From contig NC_080590.1 in assembly GCF_029962835.1 (NCBI RefSeq), positions 56,790,001 to 56,854,000 on the forward strand: a stretch of 64,000 bases of DNA, given 5' to 3'. Below the pieces are notes generated by a model. The model saw only the letters and a program-made list of their open reading frames with translations, was not told where the DNA came from and did not search any database. The position numbers and the translations under genes are program-made. Positions 48,295-59,396 of this stretch are shown here, one piece after another. Each line of letters opens with the position of its first letter. Within the stretch, counting starts at the first letter, position 1. Source of the DNA: Magnolia sinica (taxonomy: Eukaryota > Streptophyta > Magnoliopsida > Magnoliales > Magnoliaceae).

Positions 48295-48560
48295 CTCGTT
48301 TCTACAGTGGAGCTGGATACGTAATAGGAAAGGAGGAGGGATGGGGAAACTCCTCGTATATTGGCGGAACAACCTCTATAGTGGTTGATGCGTCAGAGAT
48401 CGACGCCGACAGGGATGGCTGGAAAAATCTAGCGGCCATCTGCGTATTCCGGCGAGAGACAGATACAGAGGGATGACTGAAAAACCCTAACGGCGACATG
48501 AGAGAGAGAGAGAGAGAGAGAGAATTTAGGTTTTGGGAGAGGGACGGGCGCGCGAGAGAG
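48295..48560 (-). other. Right-end first-exon-like region with CT-rich leader
   Basis: The minus strand has a (CT)n leader (48,500-48,525), an ATG at 48,499 and a 65-codon frame MSPLGFFSHPSVSVSRRNTQ ... ITYPAPL ending at 48,302. A donor-like GAG|GTATCA follows at 48,295. It resembles the 5' leader and first exon of a plant gene. I do not recognise the peptide. It lies upstream of and co-directional with all captured exons in CACTA-2. CACTA-1 has a CT-rich leader at the equivalent place. Confidence 0.45.
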
Positions 48561-48610
48561 ATTTGAGGAATTTGGGTTGCACGCGGGATTGTGTTTTGGG
48601 GGCGGTGATG

Positions 48611-48930
48611 AATGACACTTTTAAGTGCTTAGTTTTAGGTCATGTGGGGCCCACCGTGATGTATGTTATTTATCTAATCCGTCCATTCAATTTAAAACAT
48701 CATTTTAATGGTTGATCCAAAAAATGAGTTATATCGAAGCTGTAAGCGGACCACATAAAATATTAATAATAGAAATTTATTTATTTTTTATTTCTTATGG
48801 TGTGGTCCAATTAGACGTTCAATCTACTTACTTTTTGGGCTCATTCACTGAAATTATATATTAAAATTTATGAACGGATTAGATAAAACACATATATTCC
48901 AATGAGCCCCTTAAGCACCATCCATCTCTA
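48611..48930. repeat. Foldback MITE inside CACTA-2
   Basis: The left arm TGTGGGGCCCACCGTGATGT and the right arm (GATTAGATAAAACACATATA, TTCCAATGAGCCCC) are inverted, with TTTTAAGTGCTTA and CCTTAAGCACC outside. It is orthologous in position to 1,385-1,705. Confidence 0.72.
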
Positions 48931-48954
48931 ATAATATCCCGGTGGAAGCTAGGC

Positions 48955-49051
48955 TTTAGCTATAGATTAAGTAGTTTTTAGCTACGGATTAAATCCGTAG
49001 CATCTTAAAAACTTCTAAAGTCCGTAGCCTTTACTTGATTTTTTGGTAGTG
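48955..49051. repeat. CACTA-2 right terminal and subterminal repeats
   Basis: TAGCTATAGATTAAG, TAGCTACGGATTAAATCC and GTCCGTAGCC lead to the terminus GGTAGTG. Confidence 0.9.
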
Positions 49052-49059
49052 TTTGGCCA

Positions 49060-49370
49060 TCCTAACTTTTTGTTCAGCCAGCTCAACTTCAAGCCCGAAT
49101 CGAATAACAACTTTTGTTGTAAATTTGGCTAGCCCGAGTTTTGGTTTGGCTAGCTCGAGCTTAAAATTCGGCTAGCCCAAGAAAGTTTGGGTCAAATTTC
49201 AGTAGCTTTGACTTTTGGAATTCGGCTCTCCGAATTGTGTTGTTCGGCCAGCCAAAGTACACCTAAGGCTAGCTAAATTTTGGATAATTCTTATCTCGCG
49301 TAATCCGAAATCTGTTGAATAGAATCTGATGAACTTAGGCTAGTTGAAGCCTATCTCAGGCTAACCGAAG
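49060..49370 (+). repeat. U3 palindrome array of the Copia-2 LTR
   Basis: Words such as GGCTAGCCCGAG, TCGGCTAGCCCAAG, CGGCCAGCC and GGCTAGC recur as in the sister LTR at 22,390-22,735. The TATA box TATAAATT follows at 49,387-49,394. Confidence 0.75.
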
Positions 49371-50307
49371 TTCTAACTTCTTTGCCTATAAATTGAGTTC
49401 TCCTCTCATTCCGAACTATATAAGTTAATTATCAAAATCCTTCTACAGGAGACATAAGCTCAAGTTATTAACAAGCTATTGAACGGTATTTATAATTTAA
49501 TTTATATAGTTTTTTTCAATTCCTTTTATCTCAGATATTTCAAGTTTGGTTCTAAAGAGAGTAAACTATACTCCTCTTTTGAGATCTAAGAGAATTTATT
49601 TAAGTAGCCTTTGGGTTTAACTTAATTAAAATCAATAGAATCCTACACCCTTTCTATCTGACTGAACAAGGAACAATCTACATTTAAGAAATAAGTTATC
49701 CGGCTACAAGCTTTTGATACGTCTTTTACGATGAAGATAAGTATATCTTCTAAACTCTTTTAAGTTTTTCTGAGATAGCCTGTTAAAATCTCAGTTAAGG
49801 TTTTGTTTGAGATAGCCTGTAAAATCTCAGTTTCGGTTTGATTGTGATAACTTGTGAAAATCACAAGAATCGTATAAGGTTATTAAAGTGAACCTGAGAT
49901 AACCTTTTCATAGTGAAAGCCAAAATTACGAGGGAAGTAATTTTGGGACTGGAGTAGGTGTGGTTGTTTTTAAAGCACTGAACCGCTATAACCCTTTGTA
50001 CCATGTGGTGAATGCCTGTATTTTATTTGCGGTGGATTGATCGTATTTAATTTCAATGGAGTGGTGAATGTTTTAATATTTTAATTTATTCTTACAAGTT
50101 TGAAGTTTTAATTTTAAAGAAATTTGTGAAATAAGGTTGTCTTGCCTAAAACTTTAGGTGAAGGTTGTCCTACGAATTATTTGGAATCAACGGTTTAATA
50201 CTTAAGCAATTGAGATCTTTACTTTATTTACATATTTAATATTTATTTCAATTTTTTGGCATTGTCCTATTCACCCCTTTATGACATCTTAAGCTCTACT
50301 TTTCAAG

Positions 50308-50319
50308 TGGTATCAGAGC
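50308..50319 (+). other. Copia-2 primer binding site
   Basis: TGGTATCAGAGC, two bases after the LTR end CTACTTTTCA (50,305). It is complementary to initiator methionine tRNA. Confidence 0.95.
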
Positions 50320-50381
50320 AAGTTACTCTTCTTCTTCTTTTTTTTGAACTTACCACCTTGAGGTAGATCTAGAGCTTTAAC

Positions 50382-51480
50382 ATGTCGAATTTCGAAAACT
50401 TATCCTTACTAGGCCACCTCCCTTTGATGGCTCAAATTATTCATACTGGAAACCCAGGATGAGGATTTTCCTCAAATCCTTGATGAAAGTGTGTGGCAAT
50501 CCACTGTATCTAAATGGATCCCTCCTATAATGGAAGTAGTAGCTGGTGATGAGACCATATTAATGAAATAAATCACATTTGCTTTTTGGACCACGGTTCA
50601 AAAAGTGAAAGCAGTGCAAATGTAAAGGCCTTAAATGCTATAACTTGTGCTCTATTGCCTGATGAATTCAAAAGAATTATTTGTTGTGATACAGCTAAAC
50701 AAGCATGGGATATTCTTGAAATGACACATGAATGAACTATAATAGTTAAAAAAAATCTAAAATTCAAATCCTCACAACCAAATTTGAGGAGATGCGTATG
50801 GAAGAAAATGAGTCTTTTATGGACTTCTATATGAAATTAAATGACATAGTAAATTCCATGTGGGGTCTTGGAGATAGAATTTGTGAAAGCAAGGTTTGCG
50901 CAAAAATACTGCGATCACTTCCTGGTAGGTTTAATTCAAAGGTTACTGTTATACATGAGTTAAGGGATATAGATGTTATGAAAGTTGAGGAGTTAGTTGG
51001 TTCTCTTCAAACTTATGAGCTGAATTTCAAAGCTCCTAAAGTTAATTCCATTGCTTTTAAATCTTCTAAATCTAATCTAAAAGAAATTAATGCAAATTCT
51101 GATTTTGAAGAAAACGAAGATATATGACAATGTTAGCCAAAAAAATTTATAGAATTTTCAAAAATAAGAAAAGAACAGATTTTCAAAAACCATCTGATAA
51201 AAGAAAAGAAAAATCAAAATTTTGGAAATCTAAAACAAAGGAGAGTCAATTCTTTAACTGTTATGAATATAGGTACTTAGCTTCTAAATGTCCTGAAAAG
51301 GATAAATCTGAAAGAAAAGGCATGATAGCTACTTGGGATGAATCATCATAGTCTGACACTAACTCTGAATTTGATGAATCAGAGTAAGAAAATGCAAACG
51401 ATGTGAAAGCCTTTATGACAATAACAAGAGTCACTTCTTCAGAGAGCTGTGATATGTCTGACTATGAAACTCTATGAAGT
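50382..51480 (+). pseudogene. Copia-2 gag with broken zinc knuckle
   Basis: The start MSNFENLSLL at 50,382 shifts frame at once; in another frame PPPFDGSNYSYWKPRMRIFL follows. Later segments (50,792-51,127 and 51,124-51,351) read RLNDIVNSMWGLGD-like sequence, VEELVGSLQTYELNFKAP and a knuckle FFNCYEYRYLASKCPEK, in which the first Cys and the His are lost. It is the plus-strand homologue of the Copia-1 gag. Confidence 0.88.
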
Positions 51481-52400
51481 GACCCTGAAAATGAAGATAA
51501 TCTTCAAGATGCTTATAATGCCCTATACAAAGTGAGTTGTAAAATAGCTGTCAACTTGAAAATTCAAACTTGAAAATTCAAAAAGAAAATTATACTAAAC
51601 TAAAATTAGAACTTGAAAAAGTTTTTTTTTTTTTCTAAAAATCTCATTTTTTCGATTGTTTTGAAAAAACAAAATTAGATTTGAGTTTTAAGTCTTCTAA
51701 ATTGCAAAAACTTAAAATAGAAAATGAGAAACTAAAACTTGAAGTTTCTTCCCTTCGAAGTTCAAAGGACACTTGGAAATATGCCCTTAGTGACCAAAAA
51801 CTTGAAAAACTGTTAACCTTATCGAGGCGATGTAGTGACAAGTATGATCCGGGATATATTAAAAAAAACTCTTTGAAAACCAGGGATTCTGATCGTATCT
51901 TTGTAAGAGGAGAATCCTCGAGCTCTAAAGGAAAGACTCTAAGAGATTTTAACTATATAAGAAATGACTTCAAAAACTCAAAACCTTTTCAATTCTCTGA
52001 AATAAATAATAATGCCATTAGTTATAAACATCAAAAGAATAATAAACATCCCTTAGCTAAAAAATTGTAGACTTGCTTAAAGAGCTATTAAAATCCAACT
52101 CGGATAAGACAGGAGTATATGGAAAAAGGAGAAATCCTAACTCTCAAATACAATGAAAAATAAGAGATCCTCCTAAACCTAGAACCGTAATGAAATGGGT
52201 TCCAAAGGTTAAGTGTCTTGTTGCCCACACAACTTTCAAAGCTATTAACCATTCAAGATAGCACTTGGATAGTGGATGATCGACACACATGACATGTGAT
52301 AAGGCAATATTCTCAAACATCAACAAAGTAAATGGTGACAACTGCAAGATAATTGGTTAAGGTAATGCACAATTTCCTAACTTGCCTCTCTTTAAAAATG
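51481..52400 (+). pseudogene. Copia-2 gag C-terminus and start of protease
   Basis: A lysine-rich coiled stretch (51,681-52,070) leads to HLDSG, a stop, STHMTCDKAIFSNI (52,262-52,325), the protease active-site region with DSG intact. Homology ends near 52,400 at FPNLPLFKNV, where other sequence starts with TGTAACACCTC. Confidence 0.82.
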
Positions 52401-52837
52401 TGTAACACCTCAAACTTTTCAATACTCGAGTATTGAAAGTTATCCAATGTTACCATGAAATTTAACTTATTATGTACATGTGTACGATACCAATCCAGCT
52501 ATCCTAGCATTATATCATTCTCCAACACGAATTTGACTATTAGGAATAATCTTCATTCATAAATCATGCCATATGACAGTTGATTTTAAGATAGGATCAT
52601 CATCAACTAAAAATATTTTCACTTGTCTATCATAACCAGCTACTCAATCAAATATGCGCTGCTAGATAGAGACATCTAACCGTCCACTTTGATTTTAGAC
52701 TACCCGATCATAGTAAACTAGATACTCAATCTCTATAATCCACTTATACACACATCAAGTTGAGATTATGATCTGTTCATCTTATTCATCACCTATGAAT
52801 ATGCTTAACATGAAATTACGGTAATGACCGCCTTAGT
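52401..52837 (+). other. Possible start of another LTR
   Basis: TGTAACACCTCAAACTTTTC abruptly replaces Copia-2 and resembles the TGTAACGCCCC opening of Tekay-type LTRs. It may continue after the solo LTR, at 55,128. No end was found. Confidence 0.35.
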
Positions 52838-54046
52838 TGAAGTAGGAATATGCCAATATGTCCTAGAGGGGGTGAATAAGACTTTTATAAAATTTAACAA
52901 CAATTTAAAATCCTATCAATCTAATCCTAATAGCAAGCATAAGGATTACTCCAGAGTAACTCTACTAGCTTCCAAGCCCGGTAGAGGATCCAATCACAAA
53001 CTATTTGAGAGATGAACAATATACAAATTAGTTTATGATAGATATGACTGTGTATGTGTGAAGTGTGATCTCAAATAGTCAAATATGAAAGTATTTAAGG
53101 AAATCTCATAAGCAAATGTAAGACAATAGCAATCTCAAACATAGTCATTTTTATAGTGGTTCGACTACTTGTCAACTCCACTCTTGACAACAACACTTAA
53201 CCCTTGAGTGTACCAGATTTCACTAAGGAGGTTTCACATGGTTCACTTCAAACCCGAGGTTTTAAATCAGGTTCACCTCTAACTAGTACAACGTACACCT
53301 AAGTTAATAGTTTATGCTCCCACGAGCAAGGGTCAACACATAGCACCCGATTTTAGGCACATTGACCAAGGATCCACACAAGGAACCTCACTTGTTTATG
53401 CTCCCACAAGCAAGGGTCAACACAACGCACCCAATTTTAGGCACACTGGCCAAGGACTACTACAAGGACCTAATATTTATGCTCTCCACAGAGCAAGGGT
53501 CAACACAAAACACCCACTACATACACTCCTGCCAGAGGCCTCCTAAAGGATTTGCAAGGGGTGAGAAATACCTTAGACCCAATCCTACAAAAGAACGATC
53601 ACAAGGGTCCTCTAAACTCTATTGACTTACAAATAAGTAGAAGAGCCCTATTCAGCGCGTTGTCGAAGATCTTCCTCATTTGTTGATGAAGAATCTTCTG
53701 CTTCCTTGAACCGCAACTCAGAAGATGTACCAATGCATGATGACGGGTTGGGTCAAGGTTGTAATGGAATCATACTCTATTGAAGGTTTTTCTATAAGGG
53801 AAATAAAGTGATTCCAATCATTTATGCATTCAAGGCATCCCAGCTTAATGATTAGCCATTAAGATGGTAGCTGGAGGATCCTTGAATACAGAAGTTCATT
53901 CCCCAATCCACTCTATTGAATATCAATGATGAGGGTGGATTGGAGGATGCACTTCTATGAGAGAAAGGGCTTTGGGTATATGATTTAAGGTTAAACACTC
54001 AAAAGCACTCTCTTCTTTCTCTACTAGCAACTAAAGACAAGCTCTC

Positions 54047-54054
54047 TATATATA
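54047..54054 (-). promoter_or_regulatory. TATA box of the solo LTR at 52,838
   Basis: CCTATATATAGAGAGC on the minus strand, directly downstream of the palindrome array. Confidence 0.65.
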
Positions 54055-54084
54055 GGTAAAAGGTTCCAACGGATATAAAATGGT

Positions 54085-54900
54085 CACATTTATGACAGAT
54101 TTCGATATCATCGAGCAGGGTCGATATCATCGAGCGTATACTCTCGATTTCATCAACTGGCCGCTCGATGACAAACTCAAATGTCATACGCTTTTGAAAC
54201 ATTTTACCAACTGGTCGAGGAAATCAAAACACGCGTTGATGTCATCAGATTTCGAACTCCGATTTCATCGATACAAGGATTGATTCCTCGACATTTGAAA
54301 ATGAGAGAGATTTACCTTTGAAAATATTTCAGGTCAAAAGGAATGATCGAGGCACACTCGATATCATCGAAATTTGAATGTCAGTGATATCGGTAGTCTT
54401 GTCAATGCATCGATAAATCCAAAGGATTTTCCAGTTAAGATTGCTGGACAGTTTATGTCCATTCTCGATGCAATCCACCCAGCCCCGATATCATTGATAT
54501 TTGAATATCAATTTTATCGAGTGACCCTCAATCCAAGATAAAAACCACCTGAAAATATTGTCGGTTGACTATGTGTCCAAGACCGATATCATCGAAGGCC
54601 ATCCGATATCATCGGCATTTGAATTCCGAGGATATCGAGGAGAACTTCGATATATCGAAGATTTTATGATTTTCCTTAGAAAAACAGGGACATAATATCT
54701 CTGTTGTCGATTTTATCGAGTCAACTTCAATAGACTCGAGATTCAACTTTCGATGATATCGATACAGATATCGATACATCGATAATTCTGTCTAGAAGTA
54801 TATGCGGTTGCTGGACAACTAATGTCCTCATTCGATATTATTGAGTGAACTTCGAGGACATCGACAGCACTTATCGATTACATCGATCAATTTATTGATA
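54085..54900 (-). repeat. U3 palindrome array (TCGATATCATCGA type)
   Basis: More than 20 words such as TCGATATCATCGAG, TCGATATCATCGAAA, TCGATGATATCGATA and GATTTCATCGA, spaced irregularly over about 800 bases. The TCGA arms are themselves palindromic. Confidence 0.85.
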
Positions 54901-56715
54901 AATCGACAGAGGTAGAAAAGTTAGAGATTTTCTGAAATTTTGAAAAAGTTTTCTAATCCACAAACCCTATGATATTCTAATCAGTTTTAGGAATTTTAAT
55001 TACCTTGTGTTTTGGGACATGGGATGTGAGGCTTAGATTTACCTGTGGTGAATTCAGGGACACATTCGATTAAGGCAGATGATTGAATGATCTTCCTATA
55101 GAGCTTTTTTGTCTAGCCAACTCAACACTCACGCTAATTGACAAACCAGGACACTTTCATAACCCACCATCAGAACTATAATTTAAGAAACTTATACATG
55201 TGAATAAGACACCCGAATCTAATGATACACATGTTTTACCCCTTGATCGCTCTAAAAACCCACTTATGTTCATCTATTTACAAAACTGATTGTAGAATCA
55301 CCTAGATACATGACTAGAATACTAACCACCAGTGTTTCTATTTTCAACATGCCATTTGACCGTCTATCAGAGTTGGATCCGCCAACCGGGCCATCCAAAC
55401 AATAGAACGAACTATCAAGTACGAAGATCGTAAGGAACACACCAACACTACTAGTTAACTTCTCCTTTAAATGAATAAAAGTGACGTCTTAGACCTCTAA
55501 ACAATGTGGACCATTAGGAACACATCCTGCTCATCCTTGAGAGATCGGGGTCCGAGCTAAACCGATAGAAAGAGGATGAAAAATAAGAGATATCCGTAAA
55601 ATTTTAGGACATTCGAACGACACACCCTAATGCAATGGACATCAGAAGTCACTTGAGAAACAAATGGAAAACTTGTAACTAGCAAGTGCCAAATGCATGG
55701 CAATTAATGCATGCATGATTGAAGGATTCTTTAACAGCCAACACCACCCTATACATCGACGAATCATGTGGCCCACTCGAAGATCGGATCCACTCTAGTC
55801 TTAGGGCCATGGATGAGCACAACATGCTAAAGATGGTGAAGGGTGTGGAACTCCTGGAATATCATCACAAGTGGACCCACCCATTTTGAACAAATTAGGC
55901 ACTTTCTGCACACTATAATAGGGGGCGACAAAAATGGCACAACTATGGATTTCACCCCATCACATGGTTTCATGCGTGGGCCACCTGATCAACGGATTCA
56001 CCTTGAACTTGAGCCCACACCCTAACATGGTAGAATGAAACTAGTGGTCAGAACAGATCACACCACAACAATAGAACAGTGAACCTCACCTATCTCCGCA
56101 ATAGAATTAGAGTCCAACTCCCTCCGCAAACGGCAACGACACGAAGAAATCAGTCACACTTGTAAGGCCTTCCGCGTAGGGCGTCCGAACTAAGTAACCT
56201 AGCTCCAATCTAAGCCATCCAAGCCTTGGATAAGGGATTTTCGACCCTTCCCAAGCCAGTGAAATAGGGAAGAAACATCTGGAGAATGGCGTTCCATCAC
56301 AGGAATAAACCATAGCCTGTGGGAATTGTTGTTCCAAGAAGTTGTCTCCAACGCATAGACTGCTACTCTAGGTCTTTGATTTAACCAAAAAATCCAAGAC
56401 ATCCACACAGTGGCACGTCCAAAACCGACCTAACCCATGGAGGAAAGAAGAAGACATGTAGAGGGAGATCAGAAGCCTGCGGACAGTGATCACGCTGCTC
56501 CATTTTTCTTGGCTGCGCAACAAAGATTGCATAAGGAATTCACAAGAAGAGTCTAGAGACTCATGCACCTATAAATTCCCTCCCATCTAACTATTAGAGA
56601 CAACACAGTAATGAGAGAAAGAGAGAAAAGAAACGAGCGAGAGTGTTAGACTGAGTTAACTCGGTTGGGATTAAATGGGTTGAGTTATGGCCCATCCAAA
56701 TTCTCTCTTCCACCT

Positions 56716-56790
56716 TAAAGAAGAAGAAGAACAAGGACAAGAAGAACAAGAAGAAGAAGAAGAGGAAGAAGAAGAGAGGAAGAAAGCATG
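56716..56790. repeat. (GAA)n microsatellite
   Basis: AAGAAGAAGAACAAGG-type sequence over about 75 bases. It creates false Phe/Ser-rich frames on the minus strand. Confidence 0.93.
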
Positions 56791-57344
56791 GGTGTTGCAC
56801 ACCAAACCCTGACTCGTTGAGTCACAGGTCGAGTCTGGATCTGAGTCAAGTCTGAATTCGTCAAAGGTTAGTGGATCGTTCAAAATTTCTCCGGAATAAT
56901 TTTAGACTTTAAGATGATTTCAAAATCTTCAAACTAAGTATGTAGTCATTAAGAGATGAAAAATGTATTAAACTTAATCCTAAACTCAAATCATAGACTC
57001 AAAGATAACTTAATCTTAACTGTTCAAACCATGTGATTTAGGGTATAGTCTGATGTTAAGGTATATATGTAGACATCTAGCCTTGAGGGAGGACGATCTG
57101 ATTTAAGAGGTGAGGGATTCCTTTAAGCTTACCTTGATTTAAGTTGATATGATTTATCCCGCCTCTTACATGCTTTGCTTTCATGCTACTATGATTTTTC
57201 CTTGCAATTGTTTAATTTACCACTAACAATTATTTACCCTTTAGGAATTATGGTATGATATTAATTACGAGTGATCTTTATTATTTGATGTGGGGTGATG
57301 GATACAAGCCTTACTTGTGCCTTTACTAATTTTGTCAAGTTTGC

Positions 57345-57495
57345 CCTTACTACTCTCCTCTTTCTTGAGTTATCCATTGTTACTCTCCTCTTTTGTTGAG
57401 TTAGCCACTGCAACTATCTTATTTTATTGAGTTATCCATTGCTACTCTCCTTTTTGTTGAGTTATCCATTGCTACTCTCCTCCTCTATTATGTTA
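57345..57495 (+). repeat. About 37-bp tandem repeat
   Basis: Four to five units of TTGAGTTATCCATTGCTACT followed by CTCCTTTT or similar. Confidence 0.88.
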
Positions 57496-58284
57496 ACCTT
57501 TGTGCCAGCTACCTTTAAGGCTTGGGCATGTGTCTTGGAATTCCAAAACTCCCATGATTCAATTTATTTCTTCTTTAGTACATGTACTATGTTGGAAATC
57601 CCACTTCTAACGATCAAATAAATATTGTGGATGTAATGCAGTTCAGAAGCGACCCCCTTAGCCAACACGTAATTTCATAAATTTTGGGTAGTGGTGCATA
57701 AATTGATGTAAGTAATTGCAATATGTAGTACATCACTTCCGAGATTGGATGTTGCAAATAGTCACTCCATGAACAAATTGTGTCACATAATTCATCCAAG
57801 TCATGTGATGTGTCGCATTAGGATAACCACGTAAATCCACGTTAACGTTGGACACGCTGACAAATCTTTGTAGAATGGGATGTGGGGCGAGACGGATAAC
57901 TCTAAATCATTTTCCATGTTGTAGTGATCGCTAAGTGTGATAAACCGCATATACTTTGTTAGGCATGCATCTCATGCAGGTTACTTGCGCATTGATGATG
58001 GTCAAATATTGCATATTAGACCCCATTTATTACTTGGTTTTATGAACATGATAATGCTTAATGTCCTATTTTAATCATGTTTGTGTTGCAAGGTGAATTT
58101 AAGAACTTAAATTGAAAAGGGTACTAAAAACATGGATTTAATGCTCAAAAATCACCAAGCCAAAGGTTGGATCTTAGATGATCAAAAATAAAGAATTCAC
58201 ATGCCAAAGATCCAAGAAAACCAACTGAGGAATGAAGAGAATTGAAGACTTGAAGTGAAAAAAAGGAACCCTAAAAATTTTCCT

Positions 58285-58470
58285 GCTTCAACTAGTCTAA
58301 GCCCTCCTTCGACCAGGCTAAGGCTCCTGCTCGAATAGTCGAAGAATCCTCAACTCGAACTCCAACAACAAAATCCTCTAACTTCCCATCATCCTCAACT
58401 AGTCGAAGTAAACCCTCTACTAGTCGAAGTCAACCCTCAACCAGTCGAAGGTTTTCCTTGACTCGTCTAA
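58285..58470 (+). repeat. U3 palindrome array (ACTAGTCGAAG type)
   Basis: Words CAACTAGTCGAAG, CTACTAGTCGAAG, CAACCAGTCGAAG, CGAATAGTCGAAG and CGACCAGGCTAAGG, spaced irregularly. The word is nearly the one used in the Copia-1 LTR. Confidence 0.8.
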
Positions 58471-58557
58471 GGTTACACAGACAGCACACGGATTGCGTAA
58501 ATTTTAAGCGATTTTCAGAATTTTCCAACTCGATGTGAAAGTTGGAGTTGCAAAAAC

Positions 58558-58565
58558 TATAAATA
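58558..58565 (+). promoter_or_regulatory. TATA box of the solo LTR at 57,993
   Basis: ACTATAAATAGGA, about 90 bases after the array. Confidence 0.7.
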
Positions 58566-59396
58566 GGAGTCCTTAGGATGTTCCTAGACATCTTCTAGGG
58601 TTTGGTGAGTGAAGTAAAAGGTGGAGAAGCTATCGCCAGAGTTTTTCTTCCTTTTCCTTGGTTGTTTTTATGCTTTTCTTAAGAGATTTTAGTTCATTCA
58701 TGTCTATGGTTGGCTAAACCTCTTAGATAGGGCTAAGAGGTGAAGCTTGTAACGTGATTAGATGTTTATTTTACTTTGATTCATGTTTATGTTGAACCTT
58801 CTTTGATTTTAGTTTGATTTTAAAGGAATACTTTCAATTCTTAATGGTTTATTGTGACTCAAATTACATTAGATCTACAATAGCTTTGAGTATCTTCTTT
58901 TCCTGATTTTGAGATTGTGGGATTGGTAAATCCTATTATTAGCCATCATCTCATGGGCATGGTTTGGAGATGGAATCTCTCCCAATTATCACAATTCTCC
59001 TCCATTGAGAATTAGGTTAAGGAAAGCTTAGATTGATCTAAATTATATATCTTCCAATTGGATAGGACAAGACTCCAATTCCAATCGTGTGACTTGAATC
59101 AAGTAAGAGGGCTCCTTGATCTCTACAAGTAGATCTTTGGAAACCCTAGTTACCACCTTTGAATTTGTTTGTTTTAATCACTTTATTCACAATTACTCTC
59201 TCAATTAATTCAGATTTAGATTCACATCTTCTTCTAGTTCTAGTTCTAGTTACTTTCAGAAATATACAAGATTAGTCCCTGTGGATTCGACCTCGGTCTC
59301 ACTGAGATTATTACTGCATCACGACCCTACACTTGGGGTTGTGAACACGCATATTGATACCTCTCATAGTTGTGGAGTACAGGGCGTATTAGAACC

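Larger units (their letters stand above)
36212..49051. mobile_element. CACTA-2: complete 12.84-kb Pack-CACTA element
   Basis: The left end CACTACCAGAAAAGG at 36,212 and the right end GGTAGTG at 49,051 are inverted; the right end reads CACTACCAAAAAATCAAG on the other strand, and both continue with AAAGGCTACGGA. A 3-base duplication TTT (36,209-36,211 and 49,052-49,054) flanks it, as for CACTA elements. Both ends carry TAGCTACGGATTTAATCC palindromes. The interior holds no recognisable transposase. It holds exons of unrelated host genes (SMC4, SnRK2, threonyl-tRNA synthetase, probable ARF, one unidentified), a 4.7-kb telomere-like array and a probable LINE remnant. It must have been moved by a transposase from elsewhere. 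Confidence 0.93.
35962..52400 (+). mobile_element. Copia-2: truncated SIRE-like element split by CACTA-2
   Basis: The 5' LTR is 35,962-36,211 plus 49,052-50,305; CACTA-2 lies inside it. Rejoining the flanks across one TTT restores colinearity with the solo LTR at 22,007. About 125 bases of the LTR start are missing. A primer binding site and a gag-protease region follow, but integrase, reverse transcriptase and the 3' LTR are absent: homology ends near 52,400. Confidence 0.88.
52838..55127 (-). mobile_element. Solo LTR (SIRE-like Copia), about 2.3 kb
   Basis: The plus-strand left end TGAAGTAGGAATATGCC is followed by the hallmark CCTAGAGGGGGTGAATAAGA. No primer binding site lies beside it, so it is solo. 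The other end, near CTAGCCAACTCAACA (55,127), is tentative, and no matching target duplication was found. Confidence 0.7.
55128..57987. other. Unassigned repetitive or intergenic DNA
   Basis: No domain was recognised in any frame. It holds a (GAA)n run and a 37-base tandem repeat, listed separately. It may be the continuation of the LTR-like sequence that starts at 52,401. Confidence 0.4.
57993..59347 (+). mobile_element. Solo LTR with perfect target duplication
   Basis: It begins TGATGATGGTCAAATATTGC and ends CACTTGGGGTTGTGAACA. CGCAT lies on both sides (57,988-57,992 and 59,348-59,352). The 3' part GACCTCGGTCTCACTGAGAT is a phrase I associate with Tat/Athila-type Gypsy LTRs. The related fragment at 10,123 lies on the other strand. 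Confidence 0.92.

Noticed and set aside
56594..56883. Ser-rich and Phe-rich minus-strand frames
   Set aside because: Translations of the (GAA)n run.
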